A stretch of DNA of 55,598 nucleotides, from assembly GCA_016932215.1 (NCBI GenBank), contig JAFGDH010000010.1, forward strand, positions 1 to 55,598. The letters run 5' to 3'. The translations under genes were made by a program, and so were the position numbers. Below are positions 14,883 to 24,249 of the stretch, one piece after another (position 1 is the stretch's first letter; each line of letters opens with the position of its first letter). Origin of the DNA: Candidatus Aenigmatarchaeota archaeon (GTDB taxonomy: Archaea; Aenigmatarchaeota; Aenigmatarchaeia; QMZP01; QMZT01). The notes under the pieces were generated by a model. That model was not told the origin of the DNA. It ran no database searches and was given only the letters and a program-made list of their open reading frames with translations.

Positions 14883-16162
14883 AGCAAATAAAGAAGTTCG
14901 ACAGGATGTGGAAGTTCGGTTATGGAGGAAGCATAGCCACACCACCGGTCATTCATGAAGATAGGGTATATTTCGGTGCCCTCGACGGGTACATATATTG
15001 CGTGAGCATGGAAACGCACGAAGAGATATGGAAATTCAGGACCGACGGGGCGATAGACGCTGCGATAATGATTGACGAGAAAAATCTTTACGTCGGATCT
15101 TTCGACAAAAATTTCTATGCCATAAACCTGAAAACTGGGAAAGAGGTCTGGAGATTCCGGACTGGCGGGGAGATGTACAGTTCATGTTGCCTGAACAACG
15201 GGATGATTTATTTCGGCAACAGGGACGGTTACGTTTACGCACTGAACAAGACGGGGGAAATGGTCTGGAAATTCAGGACTGGAGACGAGGTAGCTTCTGC
15301 GCCTGCCATAAACGAAGGGAAACTCTACATAGGTTCTCACGACAAGTATCTTTATTGCCTAAACGCAGATACAGGGAAGGAGCTATGGAAGTCCAGGACC
15401 GGTGGAGAAGTGGTCAACAAAATTCCTATTCTTGTTCACAAAAATGTCGTTTATTTCGCATCATTCGATAATTATTTGTACGCATTGGACGAAAAAAGTG
15501 GTAGGGAGTTGTGGAGGTTCAAGACCGGTAAATACGGGAATTCCGGCGTTCCTGCGGTACATGGTGATGTCCTGTATTACGGGACGAGGGACGGTATATT
15601 TTATGCCATTTCATTGGAGGGAAAAGAGTTGTGGAGATTCGAGGTTGATGGCGAAATAAGAAGCCAGCCACCGGTCATTTACAAGGACATGATTTATTTC
15701 GGGGCGGGCGATAACTACCTGCATTGTCTAACTCTGGACGGCAAAGAGATGTGGAATTTCAGGACAGACGGTTATGTTTATCCGACAATGGGCATTAAAG
15801 ACGATGTGGTTCTGATTGGGTCGTGGGACTGCCACATGTACGCACTGGATGCGAATGAAGGGAAGGAACTATGGAGGTTCGCTACATCCACCATGGTACA
15901 GTCTTATATACCGCCCGCTTACGAGATATTCAAACTGGAGGTAAGAAAGTCAGAGGATTCGGAAAACGCAGATACAGGGATCAAGTATAAGGAGAAAAGG
16001 GAAAGGAGTGTATCACTTTCAGATTACCAGATCGAGACTGAATACACGACTACTTCGGATTACAAGACTGAAAGCGACTACGACGTCCAATGGGTGATTT
16101 TCGAATGGCTGACCGGATTTTCAGCACTTTCACGGAAGGGGTTAATCCGTCAAAAAATATAA
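14810..16162 (+). CDS. Beta-propeller array protein 3, end of first sub-operon
   Basis: 450 residues, the shortest copy. It starts inside gene 2 after a GAGGG site (14796-14800). Eight blades; a vicinal Cys-Cys occurs in blade 3 (SSCCLNNG) but is not shared by most paralogs. Blade 8 is GSWDCHMY. Tail hexads are SDYQIE, TEYTTT, SDYKTE, SDYDVQ. This copy does not overlap a next gene: it ends at 16162, 82 bases before gene 4. Its final residues, SRKGLIRQKI, still resemble the S-E-G-L-I-Q read-through tail of gene 1, hinting that an overlapping start once lay here. Confidence 0.93.
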   Translation: MDISFGGIDSGFENFDAELEDFEVKQIKKFDRMWKFGYGGSIATPPVIHEDRVYFGALDGYIYCVSMETHEEIWKFRTDGAIDAAIMIDEKNLYVGSFDKNFYAINLKTGKEVWRFRTGGEMYSSCCLNNGMIYFGNRDGYVYALNKTGEMVWKFRTGDEVASAPAINEGKLYIGSHDKYLYCLNADTGKELWKSRTGGEVVNKIPILVHKNVVYFASFDNYLYALDEKSGRELWRFKTGKYGNSGVPAVHGDVLYYGTRDGIFYAISLEGKELWRFEVDGEIRSQPPVIYKDMIYFGAGDNYLHCLTLDGKEMWNFRTDGYVYPTMGIKDDVVLIGSWDCHMYALDANEGKELWRFATSTMVQSYIPPAYEIFKLEVRKSEDSENADTGIKYKEKRERSVSLSDYQIETEYTTTSDYKTESDYDVQWVIFEWLTGFSALSRKGLIRQKI

Positions 16163-16193
16163 TAAAATTAAGCACTTTTAGGTAGTAAAAACA

Positions 16194-16237
16194 TTTATAA
16201 ATCAATAATTTAACTATTAACAGTTATATGGGGGAGG
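16194..16237 (+). promoter_or_regulatory. Internal promoter and ribosome binding site for genes 4-11
   Basis: The only non-overlapping junction holds TTTATAAAT (16194-16202), a strong TATA-like box; transcription would start about 16222-16226. GGGGGAGG (16230-16237) then provides a Shine-Dalgarno site 7 bases before ATG 16245. The 82-base gap is AT-rich. Genes 4-11 therefore form a second transcription unit. Confidence 0.65.
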
Positions 16238-16244
16238 CGATGCT

Positions 16245-17645
16245 ATGGAGTTTGGTTTCGGTGGTTTCGAAACGTCAGATTTCGGGGATTTTGACATAGA
16301 CATCGAGGATGTTGCTGTAAAGAAGACACGGAAATACGACAGGATATGGAAGGTCGGTTTCGGAGGCAGCATTTGCGGGAAGCCATTGTTCCATAACGGT
16401 TTTGTTATTTTCGGGTCCATGGATCATTATGTTTACGCCGTGGATATGGCAACCAGGGAGATCGTATGGAGGTTCAAGGGTAACGACATATTCCTGGATT
16501 CTTCCCCAATTCTTTTTGAGAACAGAGTATTCATAGGATCGTTCGACGGTTACATGTACTGCCTTGACGTCGATACAGGGCAGGAAATATGGAAGTTCAG
16601 GACCGGGGACAAGGTAAACACGACCGCATTCCCTGACCAGGGAAGAGTTTACTTCGGATCCAAGGATGGTTATACCTACTGCGTGGAACTGGAGAGCGGG
16701 AAGCTTATCTGGAGATTCGCCACCGGGGAACCTGTTACCTCATCGCCGGTAATAGTCGGTGAAAAAATACTGTTCGGCTCCTTTTCCGGCTACGTATACT
16801 GCCTGAACAAGGAAAACGGGCAGGAAACGTGGAGATTCAGGACAGGAGCGGAGATAGAGAACGATTATCCGTTACTGGTGAAAAACGGGATTCTCTACGT
16901 GGGATCATTCGACAATTATCTTTATGCCATCGGGATCGAAAAGGGCAACGAGATATGGAGGTTCAAGACCGGTAAGTATGGGAACTGCGGTATTCCAAAG
17001 TTACATAATAAAGTGCTTTACTATGGTTCAAGGGACGGGATTCTTTATGCCTTGACCATGGAAGGGAAGGAGCTATGGAGGTTCCAGACCGAGAAGGAAA
17101 TAATAGACAAGGGTCCTTTGGTTTACAACGAAAAGATTTATTTCGGAGCGGGAGACGGAAATGTCTACTGTTTGTCAACGAACGGGAAGGAGCTATGGAG
17201 GTTCCATACCCATGGTGGGGTATATACTTCGGTTGTAATGAATGACGGGGTTATATACTTCGGTTCATGGGACTGCCACTTTTACGCGGTTGACCCGGAC
17301 ACCGGAGAAGAGTTATGGAGGTTCCAGACTTCCACAAGCACGCAGGCTTTCATCCCGAATCCCTTCGAGTGCTTCAAGGTTGAGGTCACGAAGGATGCAA
17401 TTATCGAGGAAAGCATAACAGAGGAAAAATACAAGGATAAAAAAGAAGCGAGTGCCTCTTTGTCTGATTACCAGATAGAGACGGAATACGCTTCTACATC
17501 AGATTACAAAACGAAGAGCGACTATGACGTTAATATGGTGATATTCGAGGAATGCAGATTAATGGAGGAATTGATATGGAAATCGGGTTCGGTGGATTTG
17601 ATTCCACAAATTTCGGGGACTTCGACGTGGACGTTGAGGAAGTAA
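16245..17645 (+). CDS. Beta-propeller array protein 4, first of second sub-operon
   Basis: 466 residues. The N-terminus MEFGFGGFETSDFGDF has two extra residues in the aromatic/acidic segment, a form shared with genes 5 and 6, which suggests these three are closest relatives. Eight blades run about 30-375: GSMDHYVY, GSFDGYMY, GSKDGYTY, GSFSGYVY, GSFDNYLY, GSRDGILY, GAGDGNVY, GSWDCHFY. Tail hexads are SDYQIE, TEYAST, SDYKTK, SDYDVN, followed by MVIFEE. It has its own promoter. The last 70 bases overlap gene 5. Confidence 0.94.
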   Translation: MEFGFGGFETSDFGDFDIDIEDVAVKKTRKYDRIWKVGFGGSICGKPLFHNGFVIFGSMDHYVYAVDMATREIVWRFKGNDIFLDSSPILFENRVFIGSFDGYMYCLDVDTGQEIWKFRTGDKVNTTAFPDQGRVYFGSKDGYTYCVELESGKLIWRFATGEPVTSSPVIVGEKILFGSFSGYVYCLNKENGQETWRFRTGAEIENDYPLLVKNGILYVGSFDNYLYAIGIEKGNEIWRFKTGKYGNCGIPKLHNKVLYYGSRDGILYALTMEGKELWRFQTEKEIIDKGPLVYNEKIYFGAGDGNVYCLSTNGKELWRFHTHGGVYTSVVMNDGVIYFGSWDCHFYAVDPDTGEELWRFQTSTSTQAFIPNPFECFKVEVTKDAIIEESITEEKYKDKKEASASLSDYQIETEYASTSDYKTKSDYDVNMVIFEECRLMEELIWKSGSVDLIPQISGTSTWTLRK

Positions 17646-18967
17646 CTGTAAGGAAGAAGAAGACTTACGACAGGGTCTGGAGAACGGGCGTTGGCGGAAG
17701 TATCGACAACAACATCCTGATACACGAAGGCATACTTTATTACGGAGCACAGGACGGATATCTGTACGCAACGGATTCCGTAACTGGGAAAGTGATATGG
17801 ACTTTCAAAACCAATGACCGGATTCTTGGATCATCACCGACCATAGAAGGGGATACCCTCGTAATAGGATCATTTGACGGTTATCTTTATGCGATTGACA
17901 TACGTAACCACCAGGAAATATGGAAGTTCAGGACAGGCGCGGAGATTTTCTCATCTCCTTTCATTTATGAACATAAGATATATTTCGGCAGCAAGGACAG
18001 TTTCGTTTACTGTTTAGACATGGAGGGGAAGGAAATGTGGAGGTTCAAGACAGGAAACCCGGTTGCTTCTGCTCCGACCGTAAAGGACGGAAGAGTATTC
18101 ATCTCTTCATACGACCATAACATGTATTGCTTGGATTCTGAAACCGGGAAGGAGATATGGAGATTCGTAACAGGGGAAGAGATGATAAACAATCTCCCGT
18201 TCCTCGTGCATGAAGGTGTCGTTTATTTCGGGAGCCATGACTGCAACATGTACGCTGTAAGTGTTATAGATGGAAAAGAACTCTGGAGGTTCAGGGCGGG
18301 AAAGTATGGCATAGGAGGAAGCAATCCTACCATATACAAGGGAGTCATTTATTTCGGAGACAGGGAAGGGACGCTGTTCGCTTTGACCATGGAAGGGAAA
18401 GAAATATGGAGGTTCGAAACCGGAGAACCTATAATCGCACAGCTTCCGCAGATTTACAAAGACAAGATAGTATTCGGGTGCGAGGATAACAATCTTTACA
18501 TTTTGGATCTGAACGGGAAGGAAATCTGGAGGTTCAGGACCGGAGGCAAGCTTCTCGGAAAGGCGCTGATTCATGAAGGGAGGATTTACTTCGGTTCATG
18601 GGACTGCAACCTTTACTGCGTTGACCTCGAAACCAAGGAAGAGGTATTTCGAACGCCAACATCCACTATGGTCCAGTCGTTCATCCCGCCTGCTCACGAA
18701 TCTTTCGAAATCGAGGTTAAGAAGGAGACTCATGTAGAGGACGCGATTTCGGAAGACAGGTACAAGTCGAAGAACGAGCAGTCGGCATCTTTATCGAACT
18801 ACGCAATTGAGACTGAGTACACGACAAAATCCGATTACAAGAATAAATCCGATTACGATGTCAGCATGGTGATTTTTGAAGAGAATAAACTTATGGAGGA
18901 ATTGGTATGGAAATCGGATTCGGTGGATTTGATTCCGCAAGCTTCGGGGATTTTGAGACGGAACTAG
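17576..18967 (+). CDS. Beta-propeller array protein 5
   Basis: 463 residues from ATG 17576, which follows a GGAGG site inside gene 4; an in-frame ATG at 17552 exists but precedes the Shine-Dalgarno site and the family N-terminus MEIGFGGFDST, so it is rejected. Eight blades. Blade 5 departs from the usual DNYLY form (GSHDCNMY), so this copy has Asp-Cys in both blade 5 and blade 8 (GSWDCNLY). Tail hexads are SNYAIE, TEYTTK, SDYKNK, SDYDVS. The last 61 bases overlap gene 6. Confidence 0.94.
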   Translation: MEIGFGGFDSTNFGDFDVDVEEVTVRKKKTYDRVWRTGVGGSIDNNILIHEGILYYGAQDGYLYATDSVTGKVIWTFKTNDRILGSSPTIEGDTLVIGSFDGYLYAIDIRNHQEIWKFRTGAEIFSSPFIYEHKIYFGSKDSFVYCLDMEGKEMWRFKTGNPVASAPTVKDGRVFISSYDHNMYCLDSETGKEIWRFVTGEEMINNLPFLVHEGVVYFGSHDCNMYAVSVIDGKELWRFRAGKYGIGGSNPTIYKGVIYFGDREGTLFALTMEGKEIWRFETGEPIIAQLPQIYKDKIVFGCEDNNLYILDLNGKEIWRFRTGGKLLGKALIHEGRIYFGSWDCNLYCVDLETKEEVFRTPTSTMVQSFIPPAHESFEIEVKKETHVEDAISEDRYKSKNEQSASLSNYAIETEYTTKSDYKNKSDYDVSMVIFEENKLMEELVWKSDSVDLIPQASGILRRN

Positions 18968-20292
18968 AAGATGTGGAAGTGAAGAAGACCGGGAGGTTCG
19001 ACCGGATGTGGGAAGTGGGTTTCGGCGGAAGCATAAACAACACGCCCACAGTTGTCGGCAATATTGCATATTTCGGAGCCATGGACGGTTATTTATACGC
19101 AATAGATTTGGAAAATCAGGAGGAAGTGTGGAGGTTCAAGGCCAGCCACGGGATTGAGGAATCCAGTCCAATGTATTCGGAAGGTATGCTTTATTTCGGG
19201 ACGTTCGACGGGAACTTCTATGCGGTGGATGTAAACACGGGCAAGGAAGTGTGGAGGTTCCGCGCTTCAGACCAGATAGACGTTGCGTCATTCGTCCACA
19301 AAGATTTCGTGATATTCGGGGCGAAAGACGGGGCATTCTACTGCCTTGACAAACGCACCGGAATAGAAAAATGGAGATTCAGAACCGGCCAGCCGATAAT
19401 ATCCGCTCCAAGCGCGTTCGATAACCTCGTTCTCGGGGGTTCGGCTGACGGGCACATGTACTGCATTGATTTGGAGACCGGCAAAGAGGTCTGGAGATTC
19501 AGGACAGGGGCAGAGATACATAATGACAACAACATGCTTATACATGAAGGGATTGCTTACTTTGCGTCATTCGACAATTATCTTTATGCAGTGGATGCAA
19601 GGACAGGGAAGGAGATATGGAGGTTCAGGACAGGGAAATACGGAAATGCGAGCACGCCTGCCGTTCATGCTGACATGGTTTATCACACGTCAAGAGACGG
19701 GTATCTTCACTGCATAGACAAGGAAACCGGGAAGGAAGTATGGAGGTTCAGGATAAGGGGGGATGACAGTATAGACTCGAAGCCTCTTATATTCAGGAAC
19801 AGGATATACTTCGGTGCTGGTGATTCATACCTATATTGTATTGACCTGCAGGGAAAACTCGTTTGGGAATTCAAGACTTCCAGCCACATATACACTTCCC
19901 CAGTGCTCTGGAAGGATATGCTGCTGGTCGGTGCATGGGACTGCCACCTGTATGTTCTGGACTGCGAAACGGGCCATGAAATCTGGAGGTTCGCGACTTC
20001 CACGTTGACCCAGTCGCCTGTTCCATCCGCTTTCGAAAACTTCAGGGTGGAGGTAAAGAAGGAAACCAATATTGAAGATGCGGTTCCAGAGGATAAGTAC
20101 AAATCAAAAAAGGAATCGAGCGTTTCGCTTTCGGATTATCAGATAGAGACGGAATACTCCTCTACATCAGACTACAAAACAAAGAGCGACTACGATGTCA
20201 AGTGGATAATTTTCGAAAACAATGAATTGATGGAGGAACCTTTATGTCATTCGAATTCGGATCTGAAAGCGAATTTTCAGACTTCGATGTAG
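18907..20292 (+). CDS. Beta-propeller array protein 6
   Basis: 461 residues. ATG 18907 lies 8-9 bases after GGAGG within gene 5. The N-terminus MEIGFGGFDSASFGDF is nearly identical to gene 5. Eight blades; blade 8 is GAWDCHLY, with an extra Cys two strands later (VLDCETG). Tail hexads are SDYQIE, TEYSST, SDYKTK, SDYDVK, then WIIFEN. The last 49 bases overlap gene 7. Confidence 0.94.
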   Translation: MEIGFGGFDSASFGDFETELEDVEVKKTGRFDRMWEVGFGGSINNTPTVVGNIAYFGAMDGYLYAIDLENQEEVWRFKASHGIEESSPMYSEGMLYFGTFDGNFYAVDVNTGKEVWRFRASDQIDVASFVHKDFVIFGAKDGAFYCLDKRTGIEKWRFRTGQPIISAPSAFDNLVLGGSADGHMYCIDLETGKEVWRFRTGAEIHNDNNMLIHEGIAYFASFDNYLYAVDARTGKEIWRFRTGKYGNASTPAVHADMVYHTSRDGYLHCIDKETGKEVWRFRIRGDDSIDSKPLIFRNRIYFGAGDSYLYCIDLQGKLVWEFKTSSHIYTSPVLWKDMLLVGAWDCHLYVLDCETGHEIWRFATSTLTQSPVPSAFENFRVEVKKETNIEDAVPEDKYKSKKESSVSLSDYQIETEYSSTSDYKTKSDYDVKWIIFENNELMEEPLCHSNSDLKANFQTSM

Positions 20293-21611
20293 ACGTTGAA
20301 GATACCCAGATAAAGAAGGTTGCGAAATACGACCGGGTCTTTAGCGTTGAGCAGGGCGGGGGAAGCATATTCATTACCCCTAAGATTGTTAATGGCATCG
20401 TTTACTTCGGTGCGTCTGACAGTTATTTTTACGCCGTCAGCATAGACACCAACGAGACGCTGTGGAAATTCAGGACGGGCGGACCGATACTGATAGGCGC
20501 GGAATACAGCGATGGCATCGTATATTTCGGTTCTTATGACGGATATCTATATGTGCTGAATGCTTCCAGCGGGGAAATGCTCTGGAGGTTCAGAACGAAC
20601 GACAAGATATGCTCGATGCCGCTGGTGATTGAAAATTCGGTATTATTCGGTTCAAGGGACGGCTATTTTTACAGGATCTCCCTTGAAGGGAAGGAGATCT
20701 GGAGGTTCAAGACAGGTGACGACACTTCCTTTTCCCCGGTTTCGGACGGGAAAAACGTTTTCGTTGGATCATATGACCATTATCTTTATTGCATTGATTT
20801 GGAAACCGGCAGGGAGGTATGGAGATTCGGGACCGGCGGCGAAATAGTCTGCCTTAACAGATGCGTTATAGAAAACGGAATCATATTCATCAACTCCATG
20901 GACAACTATTGCTATGCCATAGAAACGGAAAGCGGGAAAGAGATGTGGAGGTTCAATTTCGGGAAACATGGGACCGGCGGATCGGCTCCGAGATTATACA
21001 ACAACAAGGTTTACATCGGATCCAGGGATAATTACGCGATATGCATTGATGCTGAAAGCGGGAAAGAGATGTGGAGGTTCAGGGCAGGATCCGTTATAGA
21101 CGGGTGCACGGTCCAGGAAGGGATATGCTACTTCGGTTCCGACGATTACATGGTTTATGCGGTTGATTCTGAAAGCGGGAAAGAGATGTGGAGGTTCCGG
21201 ACAGGTGGTGAATGTTTCATGACACCTGCATTTTACGAAGGAAAGATATTTTTCGGTTCGGCTGACTGCAGGCTTTACTGCCTGGACGCGTACAAAGGGA
21301 AGGAGATATGGTCATTCCAGACCAGCAGCAACGCAAAATCAAAATTCGCTCCCCTTTACGAGGAATTCAAAGTCGAAATAAAACACGAATCTTTTGTCGA
21401 GGATTCTGTAAAAGAAGACAAATACAATGAAAATACTGTTTCCCTTTCCAATTACAAAATAGAGAGTGAATATTCTACAACGTCGGATTACAAGACCAAA
21501 TCTGATTACGACGTGAGCATGGTCATGTTTGAAGAAAACGAATTAACGGAGGTGCTTTTATGGACTTCGAGTTCGGTAGTTTTGATTCCGGATTTTCTGA
21601 CTTCGATGTAG
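20244..21611 (+). CDS. Beta-propeller array protein 7
   Basis: 455 residues. The N-terminus MSFEFGSESEFSDFDVDVED lacks the GGFDS core but keeps the aromatic/acidic pattern, and a G-G-G-S-I replaces G-G-S-I at the first blade. Eight blades. The ends of three consecutive blades share an identical 27-base segment (20928-20954, 21054-21080, 21171-21197) coding for E-S-G-K-E-M-W-R-F, evidence of recent within-gene duplication or conversion. Blade 8 is GSADCRLY. Tail hexads are SNYKIE, SEYSTT, SDYKTK, SDYDVS. The last 52 bases overlap gene 8. Confidence 0.94.
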   Translation: MSFEFGSESEFSDFDVDVEDTQIKKVAKYDRVFSVEQGGGSIFITPKIVNGIVYFGASDSYFYAVSIDTNETLWKFRTGGPILIGAEYSDGIVYFGSYDGYLYVLNASSGEMLWRFRTNDKICSMPLVIENSVLFGSRDGYFYRISLEGKEIWRFKTGDDTSFSPVSDGKNVFVGSYDHYLYCIDLETGREVWRFGTGGEIVCLNRCVIENGIIFINSMDNYCYAIETESGKEMWRFNFGKHGTGGSAPRLYNNKVYIGSRDNYAICIDAESGKEMWRFRAGSVIDGCTVQEGICYFGSDDYMVYAVDSESGKEMWRFRTGGECFMTPAFYEGKIFFGSADCRLYCLDAYKGKEIWSFQTSSNAKSKFAPLYEEFKVEIKHESFVEDSVKEDKYNENTVSLSNYKIESEYSTTSDYKTKSDYDVSMVMFEENELTEVLLWTSSSVVLIPDFLTSM

Positions 21612-22924
21612 ATGTTGAAAAAATAACTGTCACCAAAATAAAAACCTACGACAGGATATGGAAAATTGGAATGGGGGGTAGTATTGACAGTAGTCCAGTT
21701 ATTAAAAATGGTGTAGTTTATTTTGGTTGTTGCGATCATCATGTTTACGCCGTTGAAATAAAAACCGGAAAAGAATTATGGAGAATCAAATTAGACGGAG
21801 TGATTGCAGATTCTACTCCAATTTTTAATGACGATATATTTTTCATTGGATCATTCGATGGTAAAATCTACGCTATCAATTCCATATCCGGTAAAATAGA
21901 ATGGACATTCCAAACAGGAGACAGTATTTTTGTTTCGGGAGCACTGGAAAATGGAAAATTCTATTTTGGGTCTAAAGACAAAAACGTATATTGTATTTCT
22001 CTCGAAGGTAAGGAGATATGGAGATTCGGAACAGGTGGACCAGTGGCTTCAATGCCTAGACTTTTTGAAGGAAGGATATATGTAACATCATACGATCATA
22101 ACATGTACTGTTTGGATGCAGAAACGGGGAAAGAAATATGGAGATTTAGAACTGGGGATGAAATGGTTAATGATATACCATTTTCTATACATGATGATAT
22201 CATATACTTCGCTAGCATGGACAGCTTTGTTTATGCAGTAGATGTAAACAATGGAAAACTTATCTGGAGGAAAAAAACAGGCAATCATGGTAATTCCGGA
22301 GGAACACCCACAATAAGAAATGGAATTCTATACCATGGTTCAAGAGATGGAATATTATATTCACTAAACCCTAAAACAGGGGAAGAGTTCTGGCAGTTCA
22401 ACGCCGGAAGTGCAATAATAGATCAGAGTTATGTTCTCTATGAAGATCAGATCATATTTGGCAGTGAGGATGGAAATCTATTTTCCGTGAGCACGGAGGG
22501 GAAGGAGTTATGGAGGTTTAGAACAGGAGGGAAAATATACAACGAACCTTTGATATATGAGGGTAAGATATATTTCGGATCTTGGGATTGCCATTTGTAT
22601 TGTTTAGATATTAAAACAAGAAAATTGATTTGGAGATTCGCAACATCTATACAAGTACCTTCTTCAAAGCCGCCATTAAATGAGGTGTTCAAAACAGAGG
22701 TTAAAATTGATACTAGAGTTGATGATTTTGCAAGTAAAGAAAGATACAAAGAGAAAACAGTTTCTGTTACTAATTATCAGATTGAAAGTGAATATTCCAC
22801 AACTTCGGAATACAAAACAGAAAGCGACTATGATGTCCAGTGGGTAGTTCTGGAGGAAAATATATTAATGGAGGAACTCATATGGACTTCGAAAACGTCT
22901 CAATGGATTTTTCAACAGAGATGA
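21560..22924 (+). CDS. Beta-propeller array protein 8, AT-rich copy
   Basis: 454 residues; GGAGG at 21548-21552 precedes the ATG. Protein features are typical: MDFEFGSFDSGFSDFDVDVE, eight blades, blade 8 GSWDCHLY, tail hexads TNYQIE, SEYSTT, SEYKTE, SDYDVQ. Base composition is not: 22141-22200 has 18 G+C in 60, against 31 in 60 at 20701-20760 in gene 7. Codons shift accordingly (AGA for Arg, AAA, AAT, TTT). The change begins shortly after the start and ends near the stop. A vicinal Cys-Cys occurs in blade 1 (FGCCDHH). The last 43 bases overlap gene 9. Confidence 0.93.
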   Translation: MDFEFGSFDSGFSDFDVDVEKITVTKIKTYDRIWKIGMGGSIDSSPVIKNGVVYFGCCDHHVYAVEIKTGKELWRIKLDGVIADSTPIFNDDIFFIGSFDGKIYAINSISGKIEWTFQTGDSIFVSGALENGKFYFGSKDKNVYCISLEGKEIWRFGTGGPVASMPRLFEGRIYVTSYDHNMYCLDAETGKEIWRFRTGDEMVNDIPFSIHDDIIYFASMDSFVYAVDVNNGKLIWRKKTGNHGNSGGTPTIRNGILYHGSRDGILYSLNPKTGEEFWQFNAGSAIIDQSYVLYEDQIIFGSEDGNLFSVSTEGKELWRFRTGGKIYNEPLIYEGKIYFGSWDCHLYCLDIKTRKLIWRFATSIQVPSSKPPLNEVFKTEVKIDTRVDDFASKERYKEKTVSVTNYQIESEYSTTSEYKTESDYDVQWVVLEENILMEELIWTSKTSQWIFQQR

Positions 22925-24249
22925 CCGATCTGATTGTAGAGAAGCCGAAGTTTTACACAGGCACGTGGACTGTCGGCTTCGGGGGCAGCATTTCCTCGGT
23001 CGGCGTAATAAAGGATGACGTACTCTATTTCGGCTCCTGCGACTATTACATCTACGCGATCGACCTCAATTCGAGGGAGGTTGCCTGGAGGTTCAGGGGG
23101 AACGGGAGCTTTGTCGAGGCGAGACCTGTGATAGAAAACGGACATCTTTATCTGGGGTGTTACGACGGCAACATGTACAAGATAGACATAAGCAACGGGG
23201 AAATGGTATGGAAATTCAAGACGGGCGACAGGATAACATCCAACGCTTACGTTTACGAGGGAAAGGTGTATTTCGGTTCATTTGACAATCATGCTTACTG
23301 CATCGACGCCGGTACGGGGAAGGAGATATGGAGGTTCAAGACGGGCGACTGGGTAGGGTCCGGATGCGTAGTCCACGACAAAGAGCTTTATGTCGGGTCA
23401 CATGACGGTAACCTTTACTGCCTGAACCCGGAAACGGGGCAGGAGATATGGAGGTTCAGGGCAGGGGGGTGCATTCTTCATTATTATCCTTTTTCGATAC
23501 ATGATAACGTGCTTTTCTTGACATCATACGACAAGAAGATTTATGCCATAGACCTCAATGAAAGGAGAGAGTTGTGGAGGTTCGAGACCGGGCGGGCGGT
23601 GGAAACCAATCCTCTCATATATGAAGGAAAGGTGTATTTCGGTTCATGGGACGGGAACTTTTACGTGCTTGACGCCGCTACCGGGAAGGAAGTGTGGAGG
23701 TTCAGGACCAACAATAGGGTAGGTGACATGAAGCCGTTAATACACAGCGGAACAATATACTTCGGATCGACCGATGGTCACATGTATGCTCTGACGACGG
23801 ATGGGAAGATCGTTTGGAAATTCAGAACAGAGGGGGAAGTTTGGAGTGACGCTCTAGAATGGAACGGCCTTATAATTTTCGGCTCTTGGGACTGTAACCT
23901 TTACATCGTAGACGCCAAGACCGGCAAAGAGGAGTGGAGGTTCCAGACGTCCACAAAGGTTCAGGCCCCACTTGATATAATTGAAAAGGTGATCATCAAG
24001 CCTGAACTCAAGGAGACCCAGCTGAATATCGACATCGGGAAGGATTTCTACACCAGCAGGGACCAGAACGTTTCTCTCGATCAGTACGAGATCAAGTCGG
24101 AATACGCTACGACCAGTGATTATAAAACTAAATCAGACTATGATGTCAGGCTGGTAATTTTTGATGATAATGAAATTATGGAGGAACTAGTATGGATTTC
24201 GGATTTGGAGAATTCGATTCAGGGTTTGATGACCTCAGCGTCGAGATAG
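22882..24249 (+). CDS. Beta-propeller array protein 9
   Basis: 455 residues from ATG 22882, which follows GGAGG; the in-frame ATG at 22840 is rejected because it precedes that site. This copy has the most divergent ends: the N-terminus MDFENVSMDFSTEM lacks the FGGFDS motif, and the linker after the propeller (KVIIKPELKETQLNI) lacks the usual VEVKKE. Blade 5 is TSYDKKIY rather than DNYLY and the GKYGN connector is missing. Eight blades remain, ending GSWDCNLY. Tail hexads are DQYEIK, SEYATT, SDYKTK, SDYDVR. The last 58 bases overlap gene 10. Confidence 0.93.
   Translation: MDFENVSMDFSTEMTDLIVEKPKFYTGTWTVGFGGSISSVGVIKDDVLYFGSCDYYIYAIDLNSREVAWRFRGNGSFVEARPVIENGHLYLGCYDGNMYKIDISNGEMVWKFKTGDRITSNAYVYEGKVYFGSFDNHAYCIDAGTGKEIWRFKTGDWVGSGCVVHDKELYVGSHDGNLYCLNPETGQEIWRFRAGGCILHYYPFSIHDNVLFLTSYDKKIYAIDLNERRELWRFETGRAVETNPLIYEGKVYFGSWDGNFYVLDAATGKEVWRFRTNNRVGDMKPLIHSGTIYFGSTDGHMYALTTDGKIVWKFRTEGEVWSDALEWNGLIIFGSWDCNLYIVDAKTGKEEWRFQTSTKVQAPLDIIEKVIIKPELKETQLNIDIGKDFYTSRDQNVSLDQYEIKSEYATTSDYKTKSDYDVRLVIFDDNEIMEELVWISDLENSIQGLMTSASR

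Noticed and set aside
17552-17575. Upstream in-frame ATG for propeller gene 5 (and 22840 for gene 9)
   Set aside because: Both precede the GGAGG site and add residues that match no paralog.
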